NCBI RefSeq assembly: GCF_963583255.1
Contig: NC_084815.1
Coordinates: forward strand, 6,309,724 to 6,373,723
Length of the DNA stretch: 64,000 nt
Direction of reading: 5' to 3'
Source: Pyrus communis
Lineage: Eukaryota > Streptophyta > Magnoliopsida > Rosales > Rosaceae
Shown here: one piece after another, positions 11,345 to 22,929 of the stretch
Layout: each line of letters begins with the position of its first letter
How positions within the stretch are numbered: the first letter of the stretch is position 1
Program-made: the position numbers and the translations under genes
Notes under the pieces: model-generated
Told to the model about the DNA's origin: nothing
The model's database searches: none
The model's input: only the letters and a program-made list of their open reading frames with translations

Positions 11345-11750
11345 CTCCTTCTTGAGATACTCAAGTAGATTCGGCATCATATAGAGGTTGAGGAAGTCAA
11401 CTCGTCGGCACTGATTCTGGGAACACATTATTCTCAATAAGGTTGGAACTTGCATAAGAAAGTAAGTCTCACAAAAAACCCTATGGACATGGTAAAAACC
11501 CAAGTAAGGACAAAACCCATAGTCTAAGGAAAAATGCGTAAGAAATGCAAAGTCAATGAAACGTCCACGGGACGTCATCAAGGATATGATTCACCCAAGG
11601 TGGGTGCTTCGTTAAAACTTAGTTAGGTAGCAAAAACCCAGTGGGAAAAATGTTCCTAATTGTAGGGAAAAAGAGTACATTAAGATCAAACAAGTATACT
11701 TCAAGATACTCCCCCTAAGTTTGACATAATTCCAAAGAGAACTAGCAATG

Positions 11751-13591
11751 TTACAACTCAGAAAGTTTACGCATACCAATTCCTTGAATAAGCTTCTGAA
11801 ATGTCGCATTCGGTAGTGATTTAGTGAAGAGGTCGGCCAGATTGTCTTGTGAACGGATTTGCGTGACTTCAATTTTTTGATGCTCTTGTTGTTGATGTGA
11901 GAAGAAGACCATTGGTGCAATATGTTTAGTGTTGCCTCCTTTGATGTAACCATTCTTGAGTTGTTCGATGCATGTTGCATTGTCTTCATAGATCATCGTC
12001 GGGACATCAACGACGAGGTAAAGATCGCAGAAGTTTCGAATATGGCCCACAACTGCTCTCAACCAAAAGCATTCCTGAGTTGCTTCTTGTAAGGCGAGAA
12101 TTTTAGCATGGTTAGATGAAGTGGCAACTAAGGTCTGTTTAGTTGACCTCCAAGAGATTGCAGTGCCTCCAATGGTAAAGACATAACCCGTTTAAGAATG
12201 TGTTTTGTGTTGATCAGATAAGTATTCTACGTCGGCATAACCAACAAGGCGAGAATCAACTCGAGATAAGGGGGTGCGGCATCACTTGAGGATCCGTAAA
12301 GATAGAACATGCTCAGATTCGTAATACCCTTAAGGTAGCAGAAAATGTCTTTAACACCAGTTCAGTGTCTGCGTGTTGGTGCATTACTGTAGCTTGCCAA
12401 AAGATTAAAAGCGAAGGAGATGTCGGGTCTAGTGCATTGAGCTAAGTACAATAAAGCGCCTATCACACTTAGATAAGGAACTTCAGGCTCCAAAATCTCT
12501 CTATCCTTATTAAACGACCATAGAAGTACTCGAAGACTTCGCTTTATCCTTATTAAAGTGCGCAACACCTTCTGGGTGTAGTTCAATTGATGTACTAAGA
12601 TTTCATCCGAACGATGCTCTATCTCGAGACCGAGACAATATCGAGTCTTTCCTAGATCTTTCATCTCAAATTCCAACTTCAGGTGCGCGACAATTCTCGC
12701 GAGCTCTTCAGGAGTTCCGATGAGGTTCTTGTCATCGACATATACAGTAACAATCACAAAACTGGAATGTGACTTCTTAATGAACACACAAGGGCATAGT
12801 TCGTTGTTCATATATCCATGACTAGTCAAATACTCACTCAGACGATTATACCATATTCTTCTGAATTGCTTCAAACTGTAGAGTGAACGCCTCAGCCGAA
12901 TTGAGAGCGTGTTCCGGGGTTTGAAAATATTTGATCCAGTCAATGTAAGTCCTTTGGGAACTTTCATATAAATTCTCGTACCAAGATCTCTATAGAGATA
13001 CGCAGTTACTATGTCCATCAGCTGCATACTCAGTTTTTCAAAAATTAAACTGATAAGGTGTTGAAAAGTAATCACATCCATAACGGGTGAATAAGTTTCG
13101 TCATAGTCAATCCTAGGGCGTTGTAAGAAGCCTTGATCAACAAGATGACCTTTGTAACGTACAATTTCGTTCTTCTCATTACGTTTTCGAACGAAAACCC
13201 ATTTATAGCCAACGGGCTTCACATGTGGATGAGTATGAGCTATATGTCAAAACACCTTATGTTTCGCAAGTGAATTGAGTTCGACTTGAGTTGTTTGTTT
13301 CCAGTTTGACCAATCAATTTTACGTTGACATTCATTAACGGAACGAGGTTCAATGTCATCGCTCAACATGATCTCAGTAGCTACTGCATATGTTAATGCA
13401 TCGTCGACGATCATCTCATTTCTACACCAAACATCATCTAAGCTAGCATAATAGATCGAAATCTCACAAATCTCGAGAGGTGAATTCATATCTTCAAGGA
13501 CGTTTTCGTAATCTAGAATTTCCTCATGAGTTGGATAGAATGAATAAGCAACAATCAGATTCACGGTAGGCTTTTTAGGTGCTTGTGCCAT
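11751..13591 (-). pseudogene. copia A reverse transcriptase and RNase H region
   Basis: The minus frame 13222-12362 shows the copia reverse-transcriptase core: GYKWVFVRKRNEKNEI, YDETYSPV, LYSLKQF, and the catalytic VTVYVDD box, then LGLEI. RNase H follows (12062-11751: IYEDNATCIE, NTKHIAP, RSQDNLADLFTKSLP). The 13591-13247 frame is the linker before the polymerase. The pieces lie in separate frames with stops between them, so no polyprotein can be made. Confidence 0.85.
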
Positions 13592-14102
13592 GGGTTTCCT
13601 TTTCTAGGGGTGTGAATCCTTTGAACCAAGAGGTCTGCCACATTTATGTGTAGGGGCAGATGATTGGCTAGGCGCTAATGTACATGGATTGCCAAGGTTG
13701 GCGTCCCGGGCCTCCAGGAGGGAAGTCTATTGTATATTCGGTACATCCATCTTTGTAGGCACATTCGTAGCTGGAATATGCGATCTTGTTATTCATGCTA
13801 AATCGATGAAAGCATCTGGCATGCTTTGAGCTATGCTCTGAAGATCTAATATGCGCTACACTTCAGTTTCAGACTGTGCGGTGTGGGATCTAAATGAGAT
13901 AAAGTGGGAGTCATCCACGATAATTCGTGTTGTTCTTTAAGAACGTTGATGTTCTTATCTCCCCCTAACGACGAGAAGACTGTCTCGTAAAAATGACAAT
14001 CTGCGAAACAAGCGGTAAACAGATCACTTGTCAAATGTTCTAAGTAACAAATAATCGAAGGAGAATCATATCCGACATAGATTCTCATCTTTCGTTAAGG
14101 CC

Positions 14103-15278
14103 TCATTTTTGGACATAAGGACGGCGAAATCGGCACATAGATTGCACAACCAAAAATATGCAGATGCAATATGTCAGGTTCGTATCCGGTATCCAATTGA
14201 AGGGCGCTATATGGTTGGATCGCAACAGGCCTCGAGCAGACCAATATGGCCACGTGCAATATTGCATGGCCCCAAGCAATGATCGGGAGCTAGGTATGTA
14301 TGACCATCGATCGAGCAATCATTTGTAAGTGCTTAATGAATGCTTTTGCCAGGTCGTCTTAGGTGTGAGCATGGGGTACATGATGTTCAACTTCAACCCC
14401 AACTGACATGCAATAATCATCAAAAGTTTTAGATATGAATTCTTCAGCATTATCCAATCAAATAGATTTGATCGGATAATCAGGGTGGTGAACCATGAGG
14501 TTGATAACCTGAACCAACAATTTGGAAAATGCAGCGTTCCTTGTGTACAATAAGCACAAATGTGACCAACATGTGGAAGCGTCAACCAAAATCATAAAAT
14601 ATCTAAATGGTCCTCATGGAGGGTGAATCAGTCCATAAATGTCCCCCTGAATCCTCTGTAGAAAAATAGGAGGATTCAAAAGAATCTTGTCATAAGAAGG
14701 CTTGATAATGAGTTTTCACATGAAGCAGGTTTGACATAGGATTCTTTGAATCGAACCTAAACTTCGGGTTAGTGGATGCCCATGTGTTAATTTGAGGATA
14801 TAGCGCATCGCTGTTCATCCAAGGTGTCCCAAACAATCTTCCAAAGTGTAATTTCGTGCGTGGTCCTGAAGGTAGAGCCAGCCACATAGTGGCTTTTTAT
14901 GGAGCATATGGTCATAGTATATAGACCACTCGGGATACACTTCATGTTCTCTAGAATACACTTCTGGCCATATTCGTAGGAAGTTATGCACAAAAATTCA
15001 ACTTTGTTTTCTACATAGGTTTCAACATAGTAATTATTATCTCTAATGTCCTTAAAACTCAACAACGTTCTTCCGAAATGTGTAGAATAAAGTGCCTCAT
15101 CAATGGTCAAACTTGTATCATTGGACAACATTATACGTGCCTTATCATATCCTTCGATCAAGTTGGATGGGCCTAAGAGGGTTGTTAGAGCTGCATTCTT
15201 AGGTATGAAGTTAGTGAAATAGAAGTGTTCACACGGTCTGCGTGGTTGCACTATCTGCCAAACAACTAACTTCCCCAC
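14103..15278 (-). pseudogene. copia A protease/integrase region, heavily decayed
   Basis: The stretch between the reverse-transcriptase frames and the gag-like region keeps fragments in the right position and polarity for a copia integrase and its pre-integrase linker. It is spread over several short minus frames (14318-14103, 14585-14319, 14887-14690, 15278-14787). I could not read a continuous HHCC or DDE set, so the call depends mainly on location between confirmed domains. Confidence 0.5.
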
Positions 15279-15529
15279 TAGTCATACCTAGAATGAAAAG
15301 TAATTTGAATCGGTCACATGCATAAAGTTCTAAAAACAAATATCCTTTCAAAATAATTTTAAGTATTCAAGGACGGTAAGTAATTAAAAACTTAATATCC
15401 AAAAATACATCCCCAACAAATAATCCAAACATAAAGGAAAATTGTTCAAAATTAAACCAAAAACACAAGGGGGGTTCGGCCACTAGGTGGAATTCAGCCC
15501 CAATGCCTAAATTTCAACTAGAAATATAG

Positions 15530-17546
15530 TTTATGTCTAAGATTCTAATCTTCCATAGGGGTGATAGCCTCTTGAAAGTCAGAAACCTCCATCTTGGTAT
15601 TCTCCAGTTTGTCTAATTGACGGGGTAGCTTCTGGCCACCCGTACCATGCCTATGTTGGTGTTTTGGGCGCTTATTTGTGCTATAGTGTGCTTTAGGTAC
15701 AACAGTCACCCCAGTAGGTCGAGTTTGATGATTTTAAATCCACAACTGATTCTGCTTTTCAGCAAGAAGTAAAACATAGATCAAATCCGAAAACTTAGTG
15801 AACTTCTGAGCTTTATATTGTTGCCGCCGGACAATATTAGTAGCAAAGAAGGTCGAATAGGTTTTCTCTAGGAGATCCACTTTGGTCAAGGTCTCATTAC
15901 AGAACTTGAGAAGTGATCAGATTCAATAAACTTCAAAATTATACTTATCCACGGACAAAATAAATGGACAAGATGTGATTAGTATGATGGAGAAGAATAT
16001 CAATCCATTCACATAGGAGTAGAACATTCAGGTTCTAATAGACATGTATTTGTTTAAATTCGCATGAAAAAAAGCTTCAGGTTTTCATGGGTGATGTTTT
16101 TAAGGAAAACTTTAGGTTTTCAAACAAGGCATGTTTCTAGAAACTTTAGGTTTTGAAATAATTATGAACTTCAGGTTCATATGTTCCTACAGACAAACAC
16201 AAATATATATACAGAAATGTGCAACAATAAAATATGCAAATAGAACTTCAGCTCTATAATTAGAATTGAATTAATTATTTGGTCTTCGGGCCAAATTAAA
16301 GTGTGGGTGAAAAAATTATAAAACCCAAAAGTACCTAAAAAAATAGGCAATAAACACTAGGGGCCCAAAATAATGGGCTAAAGCCCACGGGTGGGCTAGA
16401 AAAAATTAAGTCGTGAGGTCCAGGTCCAAACTTGGGTTGGAATGGGCGGATCAAGCCAAAGGGTTTCAGGCCCAAGGTAGCAAACGGGCTACCAAGGAAA
16501 GCTGGGCCTAAAATAGGCCTAGGCGAGGGCGCTGATCTAATGCGGCAGGGAGCACGAATGCACTGGTGAGGCTAGGATCTGGTGTGTCACAACTTAAGAA
16601 GTCCACAACAGTCGTGTAGGTTGGGTTCCACTGCAACGGGAACACGGGGACACCAAAGCCCAATTGGGCTAGTGTCGCGAGTGGGTCGAGAGAATAAGGT
16701 TTGTAGTGGGTTGCGACATGCAAACCCAAAAACCAATGCTAGGTTTTAGATTGGGCCGAGAATTACCAAAGCTCAAGATGGCTGGGGCTTTGGACTAGAA
16801 AAACATCCTAGCCGTGTGTTGGGTGTGCTCGTCGAGGAAGAACACTAGACCTGTCACTTCCAGTGGCAGTCTGCGATTTTGGTTCACTGTAGAACCTCTT
16901 CCCAAGTGATGGAGAGTGAAATCTCAACGTCGACAAACACCAAGAAACCTCGGGTTCAAGTTAAGGTTTTCGAACTCTAATGAGATTACGAAAATCTTAG
17001 CCACGATTTTGACCGGGACGACTTTAGGTCATAGGGAAAGGCAGTCGTGGTGGCTGGACATGGCTGCAAGCTATGCTTTTGTCAGAAAATCAGTGGTGAC
17101 GCCGGTGATGGCGTTGGGTTCTAGGTTTGGAGACTAGAGGGCTCCATGGTCTCGGCTTGCTCGCTGGTGTGGGTTCGAAGAACCCTAGAAAATAAAATTT
17201 CTTATTTTTTTTCTTTATTTCCATAGTATAATTCAATGCATATTGACAAATAATTTAATGCATGAGCAGATATAGGATGCAATTCATGGAAAATATCAAA
17301 TTCACATAATTCAACAATTATGGATATAATGCATACACAAGTTATGTAGAATCTAGAATTCGAAAAAGGTAAAGTTGGGTCATGCATTATGGGGAATGTT
17401 CATGCTATTAGGGCTGCAAAAATATTGAGATAAAAAAACGTTGTTTTGGAAGAACATGATTGTGTGATGATATTGGTGAACTAGTTTGATGCAGAAAACT
17501 TCCACGTCAGATTCCTAAGTGCAACGGTAGGAGCGTGATGATAACG
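15530..17546 (-). other. copia A 5' internal region, gag-like and untranslated
   Basis: Between the integrase remnant and the 5' LTR the minus strand carries a basic, His/Gln-rich segment (around 15600-15720), plausibly the end of gag. Next come degenerate sequence and a GC-richer stretch (16.4-17.15 kb). Just inside the 5' LTR (17521-17546) the minus strand reads GTTATCATCACGCTCC, a plausible but unusual primer-binding site. No intact gag frame remains. Confidence 0.4.
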
Positions 17547-17799
17547 TATTGTGGCCTATTTTATCTGACAGAGGAAGTGGGCCAGCAGCACACAGAGAGA
17601 AAATGGAGAGAGATGTGTTTATAGGGTTGTGTAGAGGAATGTGTGTTATTTCCCCTACGCAAATGCCTTTCGTTATAGTAACAAGAGGGAGAAGAAATCC
17701 TTCTCCTCCAAGGAATACAAGTCCTAATAGAAAATAATAACTAGAATCAAATCTAATATAGGATTTACACAATCACACTTAAATAAGAAGTTTACAACA
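17547..17799 (-). repeat. 5' LTR of copia A
   Basis: Partner of 11093-11344. The terminal TG on the plus-strand left side is mutated to TA. The right end TTACAACA is intact and is followed by the AAAGC target duplication at 17800-17804. Confidence 0.88.
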
Positions 17800-17828
17800 A
17801 AAGCAATAAAAATACTAATTGTCTTAGT

Positions 17829-18062
17829 AAAAACAATTTTTTTTTTTGAACAAATGATATTATCTATATTAAGGGGGTGAGAGAGTGAGTTAAGTCTCAC
17901 AATGAGCTAGTAATAATGTGGTTCAAATTTGCTTTTGGCGAGAATCGAATCTAAAATCTCTCACTTACAAGTGAAAAAGAATATCACTAGTGAGAGGCTC
18001 AGCTCACCCCTTCCCCCCTTATTGTAGATAATATTATTTGTTCAAAAAAATAAAAATAAAAA
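17829..18062. mobile_element. MITE family 1, copy 1
   Basis: The terminal inverted repeats are long: TTTGAACAAATGATATTATC on the left and GATAATATTATTTGTTCAAA on the right. The interior includes AATAATGTGGTTCAAAT and TCACTTACAAGTGAA. Two more copies with the same interior lie at 42.90-43.07 kb and, inverted, at 45.75-46.55 kb. There is no coding capacity. Confidence 0.75.
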
Positions 18063-19015
18063 ACTCGGAGTATTTCATACTCAAGCACCCCTAAATTTTT
18101 TGGGCTTGAAAAAATAGGGTGAATACCTAATTAATTAGCTACTAAGAAATCAGTATTTGAGAAGTAAATTAACAAACACATGAATAGCAGTTAAGCAGTA
18201 CAAGTGAGCTACTTATAGCTTTGATTGCAGGCTAAGGTTACTGTTCAGGTTTAACCAAATAACCACTAAACTAATCTTCAAAATTAACAATTGGTTAATA
18301 GCCTAACACACCCATAACTTGCTAACACCAACATGTTTATTTTGAAACTTAAGTTATGGATATATTTGTCTTCTTTCCTGTTTAGATGGTTTGTGGGTGA
18401 TAAATTCAATCATTGGGCGTGCTTGATTTAAATCAATCTTGATAGCATACCCTAAACTCTAAAGGCGAATTCAAATCAAATTATTATGGCTAACTCATTG
18501 TGAAGTTTAGCCCACTCATTCATCTTTTATTCTAGATAATATTAAATGCATTAAAAAAACCTAATCCAAGCAATTTACAGAGTTGCTTGCTCATACATTA
18601 AGATTTATTAGTTATAACTTCCTGCATAAACAAAATGTGTACACACAAGTGTACATGAGCGTTCAAGCGCTAATGAGCTAGTAACTTAAAACGGTCATTG
18701 TTTAGATCATTATTAAACGATCAACCTTGCAAAAAAAATCAATGAATAATAATCTAGATTGCAAATTGTATAACTTTTAAGTATTCATTCATAGATCATC
18801 AATTTAAACCATTTACCTATTTGACTCTCATAAGTAAATTTTAGTGTTTATCAATTTGACTAATATTGGGAAAGAATAATCTATGCATTAAGACTTAAAA
18901 AATGACACATGGTGGGTTATTCTAGTGGTTAGGGTTTTCCTCTTTAACCAACTGCATATCGGGTTTCAAACTCTCCCCCTCCCCCGCTCTCCCTTTCCTG
19001 TAAATTAGAAGAGGA
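18063..19015. other. Intergenic, no gene seen
   Basis: AT-rich sequence upstream of GT61 copy 2 with no recognisable coding, RNA or paired-repeat structure. Confidence 0.5.
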
Positions 19016-19175
19016 ATGTTACAAAGACCACATTTCTATACCACATTAGTGTTATGTGCCAAGTGATGTATACAACTATCAACCAATGAGATAAATTCAT
19101 TAATTCTCATGGTATGTACACATCACTTGCCACATCAAATAGTACACAAAAAGTAGTACAAACAAGTGATCTCCC
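19016..19175. mobile_element. Palindromic MITE-like element
   Basis: The left arm GCCAAGTGATGTATACA is matched by the inverted right arm TGTACACATCACTTGCCAC, with weaker pairing farther out (TGTTACAAAGACC against GTAGTACAAAC). It is non-coding and about 160 bp. The ends are approximate. Confidence 0.5.
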
Positions 19176-19444
19176 CAGCATTTTCCAAATTAAAATATAT
19201 AGTAATGTTGCTTGTACAGAAAAAACTTCAAAAAAAAATAGACCACTCATCAGATCAAATAAAACACAAGCCCACCAATAGTCCCTATTCCCCTCTCCCG
19301 AAGCTACCAAGTATATGTATATACAATTTTTTTTTGTTAGAATGTATATATTAAAGACAAATTAGTGCACCAATTAATAGTAAATTGTCTTTCCTAACAA
19401 CAAATACAGATCTTATAATAAGAAGAGCATGCATTAAGCATTTG

Positions 19445-19452
19445 TATAAATA
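19445..19452 (+). promoter_or_regulatory. Candidate TATA box of GT61 copy 2
   Basis: TATAAATA lies 74 bp upstream of the ATG at 19526. That would put the transcription start roughly 30 bp further on and give a short 5' leader. It is inferred from position alone. Confidence 0.4.
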
Positions 19453-19525
19453 TGCATACAAATCAACATTTGTCTAGGTTTAAGTATCTTTCCTACACAT
19501 TAACCCAAAGCTTAGGCATAAGAAA

Positions 19526-21777
19526 ATGGTACAATATCTGCGCAATCACCGGAGGAAGAAATGCGAACAGAAATATCTCACAGAAGATGAAGAGTATTGT
19601 CACACCTTCCTAATTTTCTGTGTTTGCAAAAGAAAAAGGCCCAGGCTTCTCTCTTTCTTCTTCTTCTCTCTTCTTTCTTGTAGCTTCATATTTTTAAGCC
19701 CTCATCTCTTTTACTCTAACACCGGTTTGTCTCTTTTACGTAAGTCTTTCTCTCGTGTTGGTCTCCCTAGAATTTTATTTCCATTATTTATTTATATTCT
19801 TGTTTTGTTATTTAACATGTAGTTGCGATTGGTTTTTGTAGCTTCAACAAAATTATCTTCTTCAATCTCTAAGGGTTAGTACTCTCATTATCCATTCTCT
19901 TCATATTGTTTGTGTAATTGTTAAATATTCAATTTAAAGTGGAGATAGTCTGTTACATGCTAGCAGACCGACCCAACTCTCATTTATCTTTGTTTGTCAA
20001 ACTTGTCTTTTTAAAATAAAATAAAAACATTTGTTAATGGCTATTCTTTTTAACCGCTTAAGTGGGCCCTTTGGTGATTTTAAATTCTTGTGATTGCAAG
20101 TTATTCGTAAGGGGCCGAGCTAAATCGAATATCAATGTTCTTAAGCTTGGCTCTTGTGTAACTTTTTCAAATTCGAGCTGGGCTTGACTTACTTCTCATA
20201 CGAGCTGAGCTCTCGATGCCAAATTCGAAAGAAAACATAGTTGTGATTTGTCGGTTTTATTTTGTAATTTGTTTTGTAGTTCCATTTTATTTATATTAAC
20301 ATGTAGTTGTAATTGGTTTTTATAGATTCAAGAGAATTATCTTCTTCAATCTCTAAGGGTAAGTACTCTCTTCTTTAACTCTCGTTTCTCTATCTCCCAA
20401 ACTAAATCTTTCGTAATATTTTATGTTCTATAATAAAACTAAATTGCAATATCTCGTTTGGCTACAGGAATGATAGTATGTGACAGAAGCAGTTTCCGAT
20501 CAGATATTTGTATCATGAAAGGGGATGTAAGAACACACTCAGCCTCCTCTTCTATCTTTGTGTACGAATCCACACACAGAACTAGCTTCATAAATTACGT
20601 TGCAAGCATTCTTAAGGAGAAGGAAGAAGAAGAAACTGTCGAAGAACTCCAACACGAAAAGATCAAACCGTATACCCGAAAATGGGAAAAGAGTACAATG
20701 GACACCATCACTGAATTAAACCTCATTGCAAAGAAAGACAGTTTGATGAGCATGCAACACGAGTGTGACGTTCAACATGAAGTTCCAGCCGTGTTCTTCT
20801 CAACATCGGGCTATACCGGTAACTTTTTTCATGAATTCAACGATGGAATTTTGCCGTTGTACATAACATCCCAGCACTTGAGCAGCAAGATTGTGTTTGT
20901 CATTCTTGATTTTCATGATTGGTGGCTCAAGAAATATGGAAACATCCTTTCACAGCTGTCAGATTATGCAGTAATAGATTTTGATGAAGATACGAGAACT
21001 CATTGCTTCCCTGAGGCCATTGTTGGTTTGAGAATTCATCATGAGTTGAGCATAAACTCTTCACTGATGGAGGGAAATAAGAGCATTGTCGATTTCAGAA
21101 ATCTTCTAGACCAAGCTTACCTCCCTCGAATCCATTCCCTAATTCGTGAAGAGGAGGAACGTAAAGCGCGAGAGAAGTTCCTTGAGTCTATGTACCACAC
21201 ATGGAAAATCCCTTTCAAAGTGGGGATGAAAGTGCATAAAACAGTACATCAACTGAAGATGCCTACACTCGCGATCATGTCTAGAAACGGATCGAGATCA
21301 ATAATGAATGAGAACTTCTTGGTGAAAATGGCTGTGAAAATAGGGTTTCAGGTCGAAGTTTTGAGGCCGAAGCGCACCACAGAACTAGCGAAGATTTATC
21401 GGGTCCTGAATTCAAGTGATGTTATGATTGGAGTTCATGGAGCTGCAATGACACATTTTCTTTTCATGAGGCCTGGCTCAGTTTTTATCCAAATTATTCC
21501 AATTGGAACTGCATGGGCAGCAGAGGAATATTATGGTGCACCTGCAAAGAAGCTTGGTTTAAAGTACATTGGCTATGAAATTCTTACCACAGAGAGCTCA
21601 CTGTATGATAAATATGAATTAGATGATCCCGTCCTTGCAGATCCAACTAGAGTGACAGAACAAGGATGGCAAATCACAAAGAAGATATATCTGCAAGGTC
21701 AAACTGTGAGATTGGATCTCATAAGGTTTAGGAAGCAGTTGGTCGAAGCTTATGATTACATCATTGATAGAATATGA
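19526..21777 (+). CDS. GT61 family glycosyltransferase, copy 2 (three or four exons)
   Basis: Predicted type II Golgi membrane glycosyltransferase of family GT61 (DUF563), the family that includes xylan arabinosyl- and xylosyltransferases. The substrate cannot be told from sequence. Exons: 19526-19739, then 20326-20358 (or its duplicate 19842-19874), then 20468-21777. All junctions are GT-AG and phase 1. With one mini-exon the protein is 518 aa; with both it is 529 aa, still in frame. Residues about 41-58 (LLSFFFFSLLSCSFIFL) are a signal anchor after a basic N-terminus. The catalytic part has CDRSSFRSDIC, KGDVRTHSAS, VFFSTSGYTGNFFHEFNDG, THCFPEAIVG, RNGSRS and GVHGAAMTHFLFMRPGS, and runs to a normal C-terminus. 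The start was chosen as the first Met before the anchor, matching copy 3. It is a same-strand tandem paralogue of copies 1 and 3. No inactivating lesion is seen. Confidence 0.85.
19842..19874 (+). other. Duplicated 33-nt mini-exon (2a) of GT61 copy 2
   Basis: This 33-nt segment is bounded by TTTTTGTAG and GTTAGT. It is nearly the same as exon 2b at 20326-20358 (bounded by TATAG and GTAAGT). Both keep ATTATCTTCTTCAATCTCTA and share flanking intron sequence for roughly 100 bp (about 19.78-19.90 against 20.28-20.40 kb). Each encodes 11 codons in the same phase (2a: PSTKLSSSISK; 2b: HSRELSSSISK), so either or both could be spliced in. 2a has the weaker donor (GTTAGT against GTAAGT). Confidence 0.7.
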
Positions 21778-22650
21778 CTTTTATGTAAAATATTATACTT
21801 GTAAATCAATACTAATACAGCAATCTTCCCTAAGCATCTATGTATTTATCAAAGGGATTTGCCCTCAAGAAAGTCAATGGCTATGCTTTTATAAGGCTAA
21901 TTGGGTCCTTTAGCCATTTAAAATTCTTGTCATCACAAGAAGAATGGGAAATGTTCAAATTGGTCAAATTAATTTAATCCAACTGTTATTGTGAAATGAA
22001 ATATTATTTTTAGGGAGAATGTGTCAACCAGAGAAATAAATTAACAGAAGAAACTAAAATAAAATAAAGTAATTCAATAATTGATAAGTGATAAAATCTA
22101 ACCTTGTTAGAATTTAAATTTTTTTAGGTTGATATATTTAAAAATAAAAATTAAGATAACATTTCAAAAAATCAATTGACAAAAAATCTATTAATGCGCA
22201 ATCAAATTACTATGTAATAAACATATAGCCTCAAATACCATCAAAAAGATACATAGCCTCCATTAAAAGAGATTCTCTGATAGAGCCTGAAAATTTCCCA
22301 AACTTTAAAATAGACCATATTCACAACTTTTGTAGTTATTTATAGAGCCCTCATTGGCATGATCTTGCAACCTTGCAAACGAAGTGCAATTAGCTTTGCA
22401 CGTAAAGTGCAATAATTATCTTACCCAGAAAATGCATTACCAATCTTGCATGTAAGGTGCATTAACAATCTCTCACATATGGTTCAATAACACAATGTAC
22501 AGAGGTACATGTATAGTATACACACACACACATAGGGCACACATACAGTCTGGCACATTGTACAACGAAGAGGATTGAAACCGTAAAATCTAAACTTACA
22601 ACTTACAACTACTTAGTAATATAGTTTAATGATATTTTTACGAGTAATGT
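21778..22650. other. 3' flank of GT61 copy 2, no gene seen
   Basis: AT-rich DNA. No canonical AATAAA occurs close to the stop at 21777. A short CA repeat (22520-22532) is present. No further structure was recognised. Confidence 0.5.
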
Positions 22651-22652
22651 TA

Positions 22653-22772
22653 CACTTACCATATATTTGTATTATCATTTTTACTATCTCTCTAATAGAT
22701 GTAGAGCTCACCAACAGAATATGAGTCACATTTCTATTAGAAAGATTATACAAATATGTGGTAAGAGTAGAA
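22653..22772. mobile_element. Small MITE with inverted repeats
   Basis: The left arm ACTTACCATATATTTGTAT and the inverted right arm (ATACAAATATGTGGTAAGAG) pair around a short centre, with inner arms CTAATAGATG and CATTTCTATTAG. It is non-coding. Confidence 0.6.
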
Positions 22773-22802
22773 TTTTTATTCACTTGTAAATAAGAGGTAT
22801 TA

Positions 22803-22925
22803 GGTTCGGCTATCTACACACCATTTTTACCTTTCACACACCTCTTTCAATTTTCGACCGTTAGATCGAATGAATTGAAGAGAATCAAAGAATAGAAATT
22901 AACAAGAAGTGTGCACGCTACAAAA
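22803..22925. mobile_element. Fragment of the MITE family seen at 29.93-30.08 kb
   Basis: The text GGCTATCTACACACCATTTT, then ACCTTTCACACACCTCTTTC and GACCGTTAGAT, resembles the left half of the 29933-30081 element. The right arm is partial (AAGTGTGCACGC). Confidence 0.45.
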
Positions 22926-22929
22926 CTTA

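Larger units (their letters stand above)
11093..17799 (-). mobile_element. Complete but decayed Ty1/copia retrotransposon A (6.7 kb)
   Basis: Two LTRs of about 252 bp bound the element. The 5-bp target duplication AAAGC is present exactly at both sides (11088-11092 and 17800-17804). The element reads on the minus strand: 5' LTR at 17547-17799, then a gag-like region, integrase, reverse transcriptase, RNase H, and 3' LTR at 11093-11344. The order integrase before reverse transcriptase identifies Ty1/copia. A purine-rich tract (AAGAAGGAG) abuts the 3' LTR and is the likely polypurine tract. Every coding domain carries stops or frameshifts, and the LTRs differ at many positions, so this is an old, immobile copy. 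Confidence 0.9.

Noticed and set aside
16508..17137. Gene-like GC-richer frames inside copia A
   Set aside because: They lie between the 5' LTR and the pol remnants and have no recognised domain. They are better explained as the element's leader and gag region.
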